This document shows, one piece after another, positions 13,135-20,780 of a stretch of 20,815 nucleotides of DNA. The notes beneath the pieces are model-generated. The model was given only the letters and a program-made list of their open reading frames with translations, did no database searches and was not told where the DNA came from. Origin of the DNA: CAZKUN01 sp964555935 (GTDB lineage: Bacteria > Armatimonadota > Zipacnadia > Zipacnadales > VGFC01). The stretch covers positions 1 through 20,815 of the forward strand of contig CAZKUN010000168.1 in the NCBI GenBank assembly GCA_964555935.1, given 5' to 3'. Each line of letters opens with the position of its first letter. The first letter of the stretch is position 1. A program made the translations under genes and the position numbers.

Positions 13135-15453
13135 TCACTTCGGCCGGTCCAGCCGGTACGTTCCCGGCCTCACGCGAAGCGCCAGCCCCGGGCCGCTCAC
13201 CGCCACCGGACTCTCCTCCCCATCGTCCACCCGCACGGCCCGCGCGCCCTCTTCCCAGCCAGGCAACCGCAGCGCGAGCGAGTGCTCGGAGTCCCGATCC
13301 AGCTCGCACGTCCGCGCCCAGGGCTTGGACTTCTGCCGATCCCACGGCGGAAGAATGAAGCGCGCGTCCGGGCCGATGGTCAGCGAGATGGAGTCCTCAC
13401 CCACGTCGATGAAGTAGGCTCCCGTGCCGTCGTACGTCACCAGAGGCGAATCGCCGCACCCGACGATGCGCGAGACGCTGTCGTGAACCTCGATGCCATC
13501 CCAGTCAAGTGCTCGCGAATGCATCAGCGCCGATGGCGAACTGTGGACGCTCAGGTTCCGGGAGAATGACACGGTGCAATCACCGAAGGTCGCCTCGCTA
13601 TCGTCCGGCGCCTCATACGGCGCGAGCCGGGGCGTGTCGGCGAACACCTGCCCGGCGATGGCGAAGCTGACGGCCTTCTCCGGCGTGCAGTGCAGATTCA
13701 GGTGGTGGGACCCGCTGATGAACTCGGCGGTGGGCGTCAGCGAGTAAGTCCACATGTTCGCCACCTGGGCCCCGAGCGCGCGGAGAAGCCGCGCCATGGC
13801 CGGATAGAGGTAGCTAGTCTGGTTGTAGAAGGTCTCGAATTCGTAGACGCACTTGGCCTTGCCGGCAAACCGCTCGCCCAGCAACCACCGCAGACGCCGA
13901 TACTCCTCGTAGTTCCGCCGCATGAACGGCAGATAATTCGTGTCCGACAGGTCGACCGGGTTCGCCCAGAACGGCGACTTCACGTCATCCTGTCCGGGGT
14001 AGAGACAGAACGAGACCGCCTCCACATCACTGTCGGCGGCGGCCTGGAACACGTCCTCGTGCGAGGCGATCATCCGAGGCCAGTTCAGATTCCAGCACAC
14101 CGGTTGCCTGGCCCCCGCGGCCCGCACGACGGCGCGCATCCGGTTAATGTACGCCTTGACATACCCGTACCGGAAGCGGGCATAGAGCAGCTCCGGATAG
14201 TCGTCCAGCGCCTCCCCCTCGCGCCACGAGTCAAACGTCTCGCGCAGGTCCGCGAACCGCTCGTCGGTCATCATCTCGTTATAGTCGATGTACCCCGGCT
14301 CGTTCATGATCTCGATGACGCCGATGGCATCGTCATCACAGTAGGCGACGCCCGAGTAGCGGTTCACGTGCGATAGCAACTCGCCGATGTAGCGCTCCGT
14401 CGACTCGATGATGCTCTCGTCAACCAACCACTCCTCGCGCTCAGAGCCCGCGATGAACGAGTCCGGGATGTGGTGCGCGCCCATCTCGTTCAGGAGCGTC
14501 AGGTAGACGTAAATGCCGATCTCCCGGCACCGCGCTACCGTGTAGTCGAGCACGTCGAGATAGATGCTGTCCTGCAACTCCCCATCCGCCCCGCTGAAGT
14601 CGGACGGCAGCAGATGCATCCGCACCGACCCGACGCCCATGCGCCGGAGTTCCTCGAGATTCGTGTCGGCGATTCTCTTGAGAACCTCCGCCTCGAGCGG
14701 AATGTCACACGGCGCCATGCGCGCCCGATACTCCCACGATAGAGCCGTCTGCAGATTCACGCCCCAGAGCGCCACCTCCGTGCCGTCTTCATACACCAGC
14801 GCGCCGCCATGGCAGCGGATCGCGCGCAGCGGCAGCGGCGGACCCACCGGGCCCGGCTCGACTCGCGTCACATCGACCTCCGCGTCCGACTCATCTGTCA
14901 CGAGATCAAGCGCCTCACGCAGGCGAGGGTCCACCGGATCCACGCGCGTCACGCTCACATCGTCGAGAGCGCTCTGTCCCGGACCTCCGGTGTACAGCCG
15001 TCCCGCGGCCCCCGGAAACCACTCGAGCCGCAGTTGAGAATTCCGGCCGGCATCTAAAACCGACCGCACCTCAACCCAGTCGGCGCTTCCCTCGGCAACG
15101 AGATTCACGATCGGTTGCCACTCCATATCGGTGATCGACAGCACGGGCTTGAGCTGCCCATCGCCGCGGATCCACGCCCTCACTTCATACACTGCGCCGG
15201 GCTCTGTGGGGATGATTTGGTCGAGGTGGATATTGTCACTGCCCTCGTCAGCGCGACGGTACTCGGCGCACGTCGATCCGTCCCGACCAACGCCCTCCAC
15301 GATGGCGATCTTGGCATCGGATTCGCCGTGGATGATCGCCGACCAGGCGCCGGAGAGTTCCATCCCTGGCCTGTTGAAGTCGCCATCAACGACGACGTTG
15401 CCTGGCTGGCCAATCGCCGGCGCAGCAAGTAGTAGCGCTATCTGTGCCCACAT
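13135..15453 (-). CDS. Secreted clan GH-A (GH5-like) glycoside hydrolase
   Basis: A 772-residue exported enzyme. Signal peptide MWAQIALLLAAPAIG; a jelly-roll, CBM4/9-like carbohydrate-binding domain at about 17-170 ('VVDGDFNRPG...GAWS', 'DQIIPTEPGAVYEVRAWIRG', 'SALDDVSVTRV'); a TIM-barrel from about 210 (AIRCHGGALVYEDGTEVALWGVN, then RRMGVGSVRMHLLPSD); and a C-terminal beta domain after about 610. The acid/base is Glu385 in IEIMNEP, and the nucleophile is Glu538 or Glu540 in VYEFETF, as in retaining GH-A enzymes. It should cleave a beta-linked polysaccharide or oligosaccharide outside the cell; the substrate cannot be read from sequence. It starts 54 bases after the methyltransferase stop and ends 79 bases before the sigma factor gene, all on one strand, so cotranscription is plausible. 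Confidence 0.85.
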   Translation of the reverse strand: MWAQIALLLAAPAIGQPGNVVVDGDFNRPGMELSGAWSAIIHGESDAKIAIVEGVGRDGSTCAEYRRADEGSDNIHLDQIIPTEPGAVYEVRAWIRGDGQLKPVLSITDMEWQPIVNLVAEGSADWVEVRSVLDAGRNSQLRLEWFPGAAGRLYTGGPGQSALDDVSVTRVDPVDPRLREALDLVTDESDAEVDVTRVEPGPVGPPLPLRAIRCHGGALVYEDGTEVALWGVNLQTALSWEYRARMAPCDIPLEAEVLKRIADTNLEELRRMGVGSVRMHLLPSDFSGADGELQDSIYLDVLDYTVARCREIGIYVYLTLLNEMGAHHIPDSFIAGSEREEWLVDESIIESTERYIGELLSHVNRYSGVAYCDDDAIGVIEIMNEPGYIDYNEMMTDERFADLRETFDSWREGEALDDYPELLYARFRYGYVKAYINRMRAVVRAAGARQPVCWNLNWPRMIASHEDVFQAAADSDVEAVSFCLYPGQDDVKSPFWANPVDLSDTNYLPFMRRNYEEYRRLRWLLGERFAGKAKCVYEFETFYNQTSYLYPAMARLLRALGAQVANMWTYSLTPTAEFISGSHHLNLHCTPEKAVSFAIAGQVFADTPRLAPYEAPDDSEATFGDCTVSFSRNLSVHSSPSALMHSRALDWDGIEVHDSVSRIVGCGDSPLVTYDGTGAYFIDVGEDSISLTIGPDARFILPPWDRQKSKPWARTCELDRDSEHSLALRLPGWEEGARAVRVDDGEESPVAVSGPGLALRVRPGTYRLDRPK

Positions 15454-15507
15454 CCGCCGTGACCCCCGCCTCAGCCGTTCTTCGCCGTCCTCGTGACTTC
15501 GTGGTTT

Positions 15508-16290
15508 CTAGTCGTCCTCCAGCGCCTTCAACACTTCGCCTGCCAGCGCCACGAACTCCTCGCTGATCTCATACCCAATCCCGTGGCGCTCGCACTCCCG
15601 CGCCGCCGCCAGCGTCGTCCCCGTCCCCGCGAACGGGTCGAGCACGGTCTCGCCCGGCGCTGAATAGAGCTGTATGAGCCGTCGCGGAAGCTCAATGGGG
15701 TACGGCGCCGGATGACCCTTCGTCCGGCTCACAGGAAGCTCCCAGGCGCTCCAGGCGACCTGCTTGATGAACTCCTCGCTCAGCACATGCTCAGTCGGCG
15801 GCTCAAACTCGCCTTCAGCCTGGAATATCAGGATCGTCTCATGTTGGATGTTGATGTTCGCGCAGCACGGATGGGGTTTCTTCTTGAGGAACTGCGTGGT
15901 CCCGCGTTGCCAGAGGCCTTGCGTGCCCTTGGGCTTGGTCCAGATGATCTCTTTCTTGAGCGTGAAGCCGTGCTGCTGGAAGACGCCGATGGTGTCGGCG
16001 GGGATGTGTCTCAGGTCGCCGTCGCTGATCCTCGTCCCCACCACCCAGCACGCGTATCGGCCGGGCTCGAGCACGCGCCCGATCTCTCCGACCACCTTGC
16101 CGATTCCCTCGAGGTACTCCCCGTAGCTCTGCCCGAGCCCGATCTGCTTGCGCGTCCGGTAGTTCTTGATGTCCCAGTACGGCGGACTCGTGACCACTAG
16201 CGAGACCGAGCTGTCCCCCACCTCATCCATGTCCCGCGCGTCGCCGAGCCGGAGCGTAATCCACTCATCGCCATACGGTTCCAATCCCAT
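15508..16290 (-). CDS. Beta-class DNA methyltransferase (N4-cytosine/N6-adenine)
   Basis: A 260-residue S-adenosylmethionine-dependent DNA methyltransferase. The catalytic motif IV TSPPYWD (34-40) comes before the SAM-binding motif I DPFAGTGTT (218-226), which is the beta-class order. SPPY is usual for N4-cytosine enzymes, although N6-adenine members with it exist. The stretch HPAPYPIELPRRLIQLYS (193-210) is also characteristic. The recognition domain between the motifs is short, as in solitary or type II enzymes. The start at 16290 follows GCGGGGGC. The frame stays open to 16608, but that extension is low-complexity and overlaps the divergent esterase gene. No restriction endonuclease is nearby, so it looks like an orphan. 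It is the first gene of a possible three-gene unit with the glycoside hydrolase and the sigma factor. Confidence 0.9.
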   Translation of the reverse strand: MGLEPYGDEWITLRLGDARDMDEVGDSSVSLVVTSPPYWDIKNYRTRKQIGLGQSYGEYLEGIGKVVGEIGRVLEPGRYACWVVGTRISDGDLRHIPADTIGVFQQHGFTLKKEIIWTKPKGTQGLWQRGTTQFLKKKPHPCCANINIQHETILIFQAEGEFEPPTEHVLSEEFIKQVAWSAWELPVSRTKGHPAPYPIELPRRLIQLYSAPGETVLDPFAGTGTTLAAARECERHGIGYEISEEFVALAGEVLKALEDD

Positions 16291-16336
16291 GCCCCCGCAT
16301 TCACTGCCCGCGAACCCTCGCCCTCCCGACGCGCGA

Positions 16337-16354
16337 CCTCCGCGCGCGCGGAGG
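16337..16354. repeat. Perfect 18-bp palindrome between divergent genes
   Basis: CCTCCGCGCGCGCGGAGG lies in the 126-bp gap between the divergently oriented methyltransferase and SGNH hydrolase genes. It could be an operator acting on both promoters or a hairpin. Chance palindromes are more common in GC-alternating DNA, so the case is modest. Confidence 0.4.
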
Positions 16355-16416
16355 CTTCCTCGGCCCGGCCACCGAACTGCCGCCCCAACGCTGCCCGGAA
16401 GGGAACTTGCTCGCCC

Positions 16417-17460
16417 ATGAAGACAGCTCTCTGCGCGTGGACCATCGCGCTGACAACCGTCCCCCTCAGCGCCGCCGAGGCATCGGGCCGTCGCCTGAAG
16501 GTCCAAGGCGACAGCCTCGTTCTGGCGGGAACCGAGTCCGGGAATCTCTGCTTCAACCGAGTGGTGAAAGGCAGCCTCGTCCTGCGCAGCACCTTCGCCG
16601 CCGACCACCCGGAGAGCGTCGTCTACGTCGAGGGCGCTGACTTCACCGTCGACCTTGCGCGCGGGGCCATCGGCCGAACGGCCGACTCCCGCATCCCCGA
16701 CTTCTCAACCAACTGCCTCTACGGGCTGGACGACTTCGACCACACCAAGTTCCCCGGCTTCAGCAACCACGCGTGGTTCGTCTGGGCCGATTACGAGACC
16801 ACCAATGGCAGGGCTTGGGCCAAGCCAAACCACCAAAGCCGGTATCTGGCGGCGACTCGGCGGAAACTAGAGGCAGGCGGGCCATTCAAGATCGCGACCT
16901 ACGGCGACAGCATCACCGCCGGTGGCGAGGCATCCGAGCCGCGCTACCGGTTCCAGGAGCGATTCGCCCAGCACCTTCGCGACACGTTCCCCGAAGCCGT
17001 GGTTGAGGTGGAGGACGCGTCCATCTCGGGATACGCCTCCCGCCAGGGAATCGACTGGTTCGACGACTACCTCGGGAAGGTAGACAGTCCCGATCTCACG
17101 CTGGTGGGATTTGGGATGAACGATCACAACACCGGGAACGCGGAGCCGGATGTGTTCCGCGCGAATCTCGTGACAATCGTGGAGAAGATCCGAGAGCGCA
17201 AGTGTGGCGAGGTGATTCTGTTCTCGGCCTTCCCGCCCAATGACAGATGGCATTACGGCAGCCATCGGATGGAGCAGCACGCGCGCGCCACGAAGCAAGC
17301 GGCGGCCGAGGCCAAGTGCGCCTACGTCGACGTCTACGGCACGTGGGAGATGGTCCTCAGGCGCAAAGACCAGCCATCTCTGCTGGGCAACAACATCAAC
17401 CACCCCAACGATTTCGGTCACTGGCTGTACGAGCAAGCCTTCGAGGCACTGAAACTCTAA
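16417..17460 (+). CDS. Secreted SGNH/GDSL-family hydrolase
   Basis: A 347-residue exported esterase/lipase-type hydrolase. Signal peptide MKTALCAWTIALTTVPLSAAEA; a beta-rich N-terminal domain (about 27-125); and an SGNH domain from about 157. The family blocks are visible: block I YGDSITAG (162-169, nucleophile Ser165), block III GMND (233-236, Asn235) and block V HPNDFGH (329-335, Asp332 and His335). SGNH enzymes of this two-domain layout commonly remove acetyl groups from plant-type polysaccharides, which would fit the glycoside hydrolase nearby, but the substrate is inferred. The start has AAGGGAA about a dozen bases ahead and leads directly into the signal peptide. It diverges from the methyltransferase gene. 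Confidence 0.88.
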   Translation: MKTALCAWTIALTTVPLSAAEASGRRLKVQGDSLVLAGTESGNLCFNRVVKGSLVLRSTFAADHPESVVYVEGADFTVDLARGAIGRTADSRIPDFSTNCLYGLDDFDHTKFPGFSNHAWFVWADYETTNGRAWAKPNHQSRYLAATRRKLEAGGPFKIATYGDSITAGGEASEPRYRFQERFAQHLRDTFPEAVVEVEDASISGYASRQGIDWFDDYLGKVDSPDLTLVGFGMNDHNTGNAEPDVFRANLVTIVEKIRERKCGEVILFSAFPPNDRWHYGSHRMEQHARATKQAAAEAKCAYVDVYGTWEMVLRRKDQPSLLGNNINHPNDFGHWLYEQAFEALKL

Positions 17461-17495
17461 GCCCCCTCTTCCCCACGCCCCACATCCGCGTGGCT

Positions 17496-17513
17496 ACGGG
17501 GCTCCTGCCCCGT
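17496..17513 (+). terminator. GC-rich hairpin after the SGNH hydrolase gene
   Basis: ACGGGGC-TCCT-GCCCCGT forms a 7-bp stem with a four-base loop, 35 bases past the stop codon. It has the same GGGGY-n4-RCCCC design as the hairpins at 30-43 and 4283-4296, so it may be a third member of that repeat family. No T run follows. Confidence 0.4.
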
Positions 17514-17534
17514 CGCGTCTTCACGTGCAGGCCT

Positions 17535-17565
17535 CTGTAGCCCGAGCGCCGAAGCATTGCTACAG
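17535..17565 (+). promoter_or_regulatory. Stem-loop just upstream of the lipoprotein gene
   Basis: CTGTAGC (17535-17541) pairs perfectly with GCTACAG (17559-17565) across a 17-base loop. It lies about 35 bases before the chosen start of the lipoprotein gene and could affect its translation or be a chance pairing. Confidence 0.25.
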
Positions 17566-17598
17566 GCGGAAGCACGCGTCAGGAAGGGAGTGGTGGAA

Positions 17599-18438
17599 GT
17601 GCGTTCCATGGTCGTCGTAGGACTCATCCTCGTCGTGATCCCTCTGGTGGTCGCCGGTTGTACCAACAGCTCCCAGGAAGTGGCCGAGCCGCCGGCACCC
17701 ACAACTGATACGCCACGCTACGAAGGCACGTGGGGAATGGTGGTGGGCACGATCACCCTCGAACCAGACGGCACCGGGCGGGCGGGCGCCATCGATGGTG
17801 AGGCCGTGGATGTCAAGGAGATTCTCTGGCGCGAAGAAGGGGACCACCTCGTCATTGAGGACTACGCCGGAGGGCGCGAGACGACGGCCAGGCTCTCGGA
17901 GGATGGATCCTGCCTCGTGTGGGACCACCCGGAGGACCGCCAACCTTACTCGCACGTGCTGATAAGGCTGGAATCCCAAGCCATGGAGCACGCTGCCCGC
18001 ATGGCGGATGCGTTCGACGAGGCCATGGAGTTGGCGCGGGAGAGGGCGGAGCAGGCTTCATGTATAGCCAACATCAAGCAGATCTCGCTGGCCACGCTGA
18101 TGTACGTGCAGGATTACGACGAACACTACCCGCCGGCGGGCGCCGACACGCACGACGCGACGTACCCCTACGTGAAGAACGAGGGTCTCTACGGGTGCCC
18201 CAGCGACACCGAAGCGCCAAGTTACCAGCTCAACGCCGCCCTACTGGGACGCCGCGAGCGCGATCTCGTCGTCCCCGGCTCTGTTGTCATGGTCTTCGAG
18301 AGCGATGACGGAGAGGCCGTCGCCAACCGCCATAGCGGGGGCGCCAACTACGGATTCGCCGACGGCCACGCTACGTGGATGAGGGCGGGAGCGGAGGACG
18401 GGCCGAACGTTCTCTGGGAAGTGGGGCCGCCACGCTAG
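17599..18438 (+). CDS. Lipoprotein with H-X9-DG pilin-type body
   Basis: About 279 residues, numbered here from GTG 17599. A basic tip and hydrophobic stretch end in the lipobox VVAGC (17-21), so the product should be lipid-anchored. Residues 40-125 form a beta-rich domain (YEGTWGMVVGTITLEPDG...) like small lipocalin-type modules. A helical linker (126-150) leads into a sequence normally found just behind the hydrophobic helix of DUF1559/H-X9-DG pseudopilins: ARERAEQASCIANIKQISLA, then MYVQDYDEHYPP, CPSD, and finally HSGGANYGFADGH (the H-X9-DG motif, about 245-257). The prepilin peptidase motif (GFTLIELL-type) is missing. Possible starts are GTG 17593, GTG 17599 and ATG 17608; GGGAG lies about eight bases before 17599. 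This is a family member whose membrane anchor has been exchanged. Confidence 0.85.
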   Translation: MRSMVVVGLILVVIPLVVAGCTNSSQEVAEPPAPTTDTPRYEGTWGMVVGTITLEPDGTGRAGAIDGEAVDVKEILWREEGDHLVIEDYAGGRETTARLSEDGSCLVWDHPEDRQPYSHVLIRLESQAMEHAARMADAFDEAMELARERAEQASCIANIKQISLATLMYVQDYDEHYPPAGADTHDATYPYVKNEGLYGCPSDTEAPSYQLNAALLGRRERDLVVPGSVVMVFESDDGEAVANRHSGGANYGFADGHATWMRAGAEDGPNVLWEVGPPR

Positions 18439-18574
18439 CCGCGGCCTCTTCCCCCAGAGCGGCTCACTTCGCCACATCAGGCCCCCACAGGCCCTACGCG
18501 TCTCCGGGGGCATGTGGGCCATTCCCGCCGTCCGCGCATCTTCCGCCGTCTACCGGCATCTCTATTACATTTTA

Positions 18575-18678
18575 CTTTACATTACACCTCACCGTTTCCC
18601 GCACATTCTATTGCGCATCTTACTGCTGGGATCGCCAAGGCCCCGTACGCAGATCCCACGTCGATGTTCTTTACATTA
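18575..18678 (+). repeat. Direct repeats upstream of parA
   Basis: CTTTACATTA occurs exactly at 18575-18584 and 18669-18678. Each is followed by a TCACCGT word, at about 18589-18595 after the first and at about 18714-18720, inside the promoter spacer, after the second. A related ATTACATTTT lies at about 18565. Direct repeats of this sort next to a parA promoter are the usual targets of ribbon-helix-helix partner proteins; that role is inferred. Confidence 0.4.
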
Positions 18679-18700
18679 TCCCTTACCTTTTCCATTGCCG

Positions 18701-18730
18701 TTGACGCCACATCTCACCGTAGCGTATACT
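18701..18730 (+). promoter_or_regulatory. Sigma-70-type promoter of parA
   Basis: TTGACG (18701-18706) and TATACT (18725-18730) are separated by 18 bases, 36 bases before the parA GTG start. The ribosome site GGAGGTG (18755-18761) follows at normal spacing. Confidence 0.7.
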
Positions 18731-18766
18731 CTGCGGTATCCTGTAACGCCTACCGGAGGTGTGACC

Positions 18767-19540
18767 GTGCCACGCTACGTTGCCGTCGCCAACGAGAAAG
18801 GCGGCGCGGGAAAGACCACCACGACCATCAACCTCGGCGCCGCCCTCGCCGAGGTGGGAGAGAAGGTCGTCCTCGTCGACCTCGACGCTCGCGCTGACCT
18901 CACGCTCAACCTCGGCGTCCGTCTTGCCCAAGACGAGCCCAGCGTCTACACCCTCTTCGCCGACGAGTCGGTCAAGCCATCCGACGTCGCGCGAAAACTC
19001 GAAGATCCCCCCCTCACGATCGTGCCCGCCGAACGTGACTTGGCGGCGGTTGAGGTGCTGCTAGGCGAACTTGACTTTGTCGAGCGCTCGAAGCAGGCTC
19101 GGGGACTTCTCCGGCGCATCGGTCGAGGCGCCGATTGGGTCCTCATCGATTGCCCGCCGGGCCTGTCGCGTCTCGTGGTCGCCGTGATGGAGTGCGTCGA
19201 TTGGGTCCTCGTGCCTCAGCAGTGTTCCTTCACTGCATTGCACGGCCTTCGGGCCCTCGAGGAGACCCTGTCTGACATTGAGGCCGCCGGGGGCCGACGC
19301 CGACCGGAGGTCCACATCGTGCTCACCATGGCGAATCGCACCCTCCACAGCCGCCGCGTGGACGAATCCGTGCGCGGTCGCTTCGCCGAGGCGGTCTTTG
19401 AGACCACAATCCCCGCCACCGTCCGCATCCAGGAGGCGCCCGAGTACGCGCTTCCGATCATCAGCTACGATCCCGACGGCAAAGGCGCTGAGGCGTATCG
19501 CAATCTAGCTCAGGAGGTGATCAGCCGTGCCGCGAAATAA
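18767..19540 (+). CDS. parA: ParA/Soj-family partition ATPase
   Basis: A 257-residue deviant Walker-type ATPase of the ParA/MinD superfamily, which positions DNA or other cargo by cycling on the nucleoid. The deviant Walker A KGGAGKTT is at 11-18 with the signature lysine 11; the next acidic motif is VLVDLDARADLTLNLG (35-50); Walker B is WVLIDCPPG (124-132). The C-terminal half has the usual VPQQCSFTALHGL and 'TIPATVRIQEAPEYALPI' stretches. There is no N-terminal helix-turn-helix, so this is the short ParA form. The frame is open from further upstream, but GTG 18767 with GGAGGTG and the promoter at 18701-18730 fix the start. It overlaps the next gene by 14 bases, indicating coupled translation. 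Chromosomal and plasmid partition cannot be told apart here. Confidence 0.93.
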   Translation: MPRYVAVANEKGGAGKTTTTINLGAALAEVGEKVVLVDLDARADLTLNLGVRLAQDEPSVYTLFADESVKPSDVARKLEDPPLTIVPAERDLAAVEVLLGELDFVERSKQARGLLRRIGRGADWVLIDCPPGLSRLVVAVMECVDWVLVPQQCSFTALHGLRALEETLSDIEAAGGRRRPEVHIVLTMANRTLHSRRVDESVRGRFAEAVFETTIPATVRIQEAPEYALPIISYDPDGKGAEAYRNLAQEVISRAAK

Positions 19541-19979
19541 GAAGAAGCTCACCGCCCAAGACGCTTTCATCGGGGTCCGCCGACCTGACCCAGAGCCCGT
19601 GGAACCCCCCCCCGCTGATGCAACTCCCCCCGCGACTCCCGATCCGGCTCCGGAGTCGCCGAAGCCCGCGCCATCCAAGCGCCGCCGTTCGCCGCAGTCG
19701 GGGAAGACCAATCTCAACCCCGACGCCGAACTGGCCGCGGCACTGGCGGAGGCTCAAGCCGCCATGGCCGATCGCGCGGCGGTTGAACGTCTCACGCTTT
19801 ATCTCCCGCCCGATCTCGCGGGCCGGCTCGACGAGCTGTACGACGAGATCCGCTCGACCACGCAGGTCAAGGTCGGCAAGTCCGTGATTGCCGCGGCTGC
19901 GTTGCGAATCGTCCTCGATGATCCCGCCAAGCGCACGGAGACCGCTACGCTTGCGCTCCGAGAGAAACTCGGCGGGTAG
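19527..19979 (+). CDS. Small ParA partner, ribbon-helix-helix-like
   Basis: A 150-residue protein. Residues 1-62 are disordered, basic then Pro/Ala/Glu-rich (EPPPADATPPATPDPAPES), ending in KRRRSPQSGK. A short helical segment follows (65-85). The C-terminal part VERLTLYLPPDLAGRLDELYDEI (87-109) followed by KVGKSVIAAAALRIVLDD (115-132) has the strand-helix-helix layout of ribbon-helix-helix DNA-binding proteins. Its start GTG at 19527 has a very strong AGGAGGTGA and overlaps the end of parA by 14 bases. A basic disordered N-terminus plus RHH domain matches small ParB-like partners of type Ib systems, where the disordered tail stimulates the ATPase. No true ParB (KorB-type) domain is present. 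Role inferred from context and fold pattern. Confidence 0.75.
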   Translation: MPRNKKKLTAQDAFIGVRRPDPEPVEPPPADATPPATPDPAPESPKPAPSKRRRSPQSGKTNLNPDAELAAALAEAQAAMADRAAVERLTLYLPPDLAGRLDELYDEIRSTTQVKVGKSVIAAAALRIVLDDPAKRTETATLALREKLGG

Positions 19980-20012
19980 AGCGGGGGAGAGGGGACGCGA
20001 TTAGCCCATCGA

Positions 20013-20780
20013 ATGATGCTGGCAGTGGGGGGACGAGTTGACGCGCGTGGGCGCGCGGAAGTTCGCACTCGAGTCGAGGCCGTCGCTCAGCGCGTCGGCT
20101 ACCGTCCCAACCGGCTCGCCCAGGCGCTGGTGGCCGGTCACACGCAGGCTCTCGGCGTGCTCCTTCCTCCTCCCAACGGCAACGCGTACTTTCTCGGCGT
20201 CATCGAATCGATCTACACATCTACCCGCGAGTTCGGCTACGATGCGCTCATCTCGTTCACACCCGTCCCCGAGTCCGGTGACTTCGGCGAAGCAGTGCAC
20301 GCTCTTGAGGCGCGCCAGGTCGAAGGCCTCATCGCCTACTCCCTGGGCGGGCAATTCGAAGACCACGAGCGCACCCACGGCCCGGTGAGCTTCCCCGTCA
20401 TCCACCTCAGCGCGGAGCCCCACCAGTCCGCGTCGGTCGTCACCATCGATGAAATTGCCGGTGGGTACCAGGCAACGCGGCATCTGACGGATCTGGACCA
20501 CCGCAAGATCGCCTGCCTCTGTCCCGAGGCGTATGTGGATCCCTGGCAACTCCGCGAACACGGCTACCTGCGAGCCATGGAGGAGGTAGGCGAGGAGCCC
20601 ATCTTCTTCGGCACATCGCCAACTAGCGGCGCTGACGCTCGAACTGCTTGCAGCGAAATGCTCGAGCAACGCCCCGACGTCACCGCCATCTTCGCCCGCA
20701 ACGACCTCGTGGCGCTCGGCGTGCTATCGGCCCTGAACGACGTCGGCATCCGCGTGCCCAAGGTGACCTCCCCCCATTAA
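20013..20780 (+). pseudogene. Truncated LacI-family regulator
   Basis: The frame encodes 255 residues against about 330-340 for the family. It opens with only the end of the LacI helix-turn-helix and hinge region (EVRTRVEAVAQRVGYRPNRLAQALVAGHTQALGVLLP, residues 16-52); the first recognition helices are missing, and none of the three upstream frames supplies them. The sugar-binding core follows: YFLGVIESIYTSTREFGYDALI, ARQVEGLIAYS, RHLTDLDHRKIACLCPE and FARNDLVALGVLSALNDVGIRVPK. It then stops at TSPH, before the usual VVGFDD motif and last third of the core. No ribosome site precedes ATG 20013. It lies 33 bases after the RHH gene in the same frame. DNA binding should be lost; a decayed gene is the simplest reading, though the nearby window edge leaves assembly error possible. 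Confidence 0.7.

Larger units (their letters stand above)
18439..18766. other. 328-bp non-coding region with AT-rich island before parA
   Basis: The left half is GC-rich and includes GCCCCC/GGGGGC and GGCCC/GGGCC pairings around 18478-18520. From about 18555 the composition becomes markedly richer in A+T and pyrimidines than anything else in the window, with repeated CTTTACATTA and TCACCGT words, and ends in the parA promoter. No gene was seen. It is the best candidate for a partition site or autoregulatory region. Confidence 0.6.

Noticed and set aside
16291..16608. N-terminal extension of the DNA methyltransferase
   Set aside because: The frame is open, but the added residues are low-complexity and overlap the signal peptide and N-terminal domain of the divergent SGNH hydrolase; the methyltransferase fold begins just after 16290.
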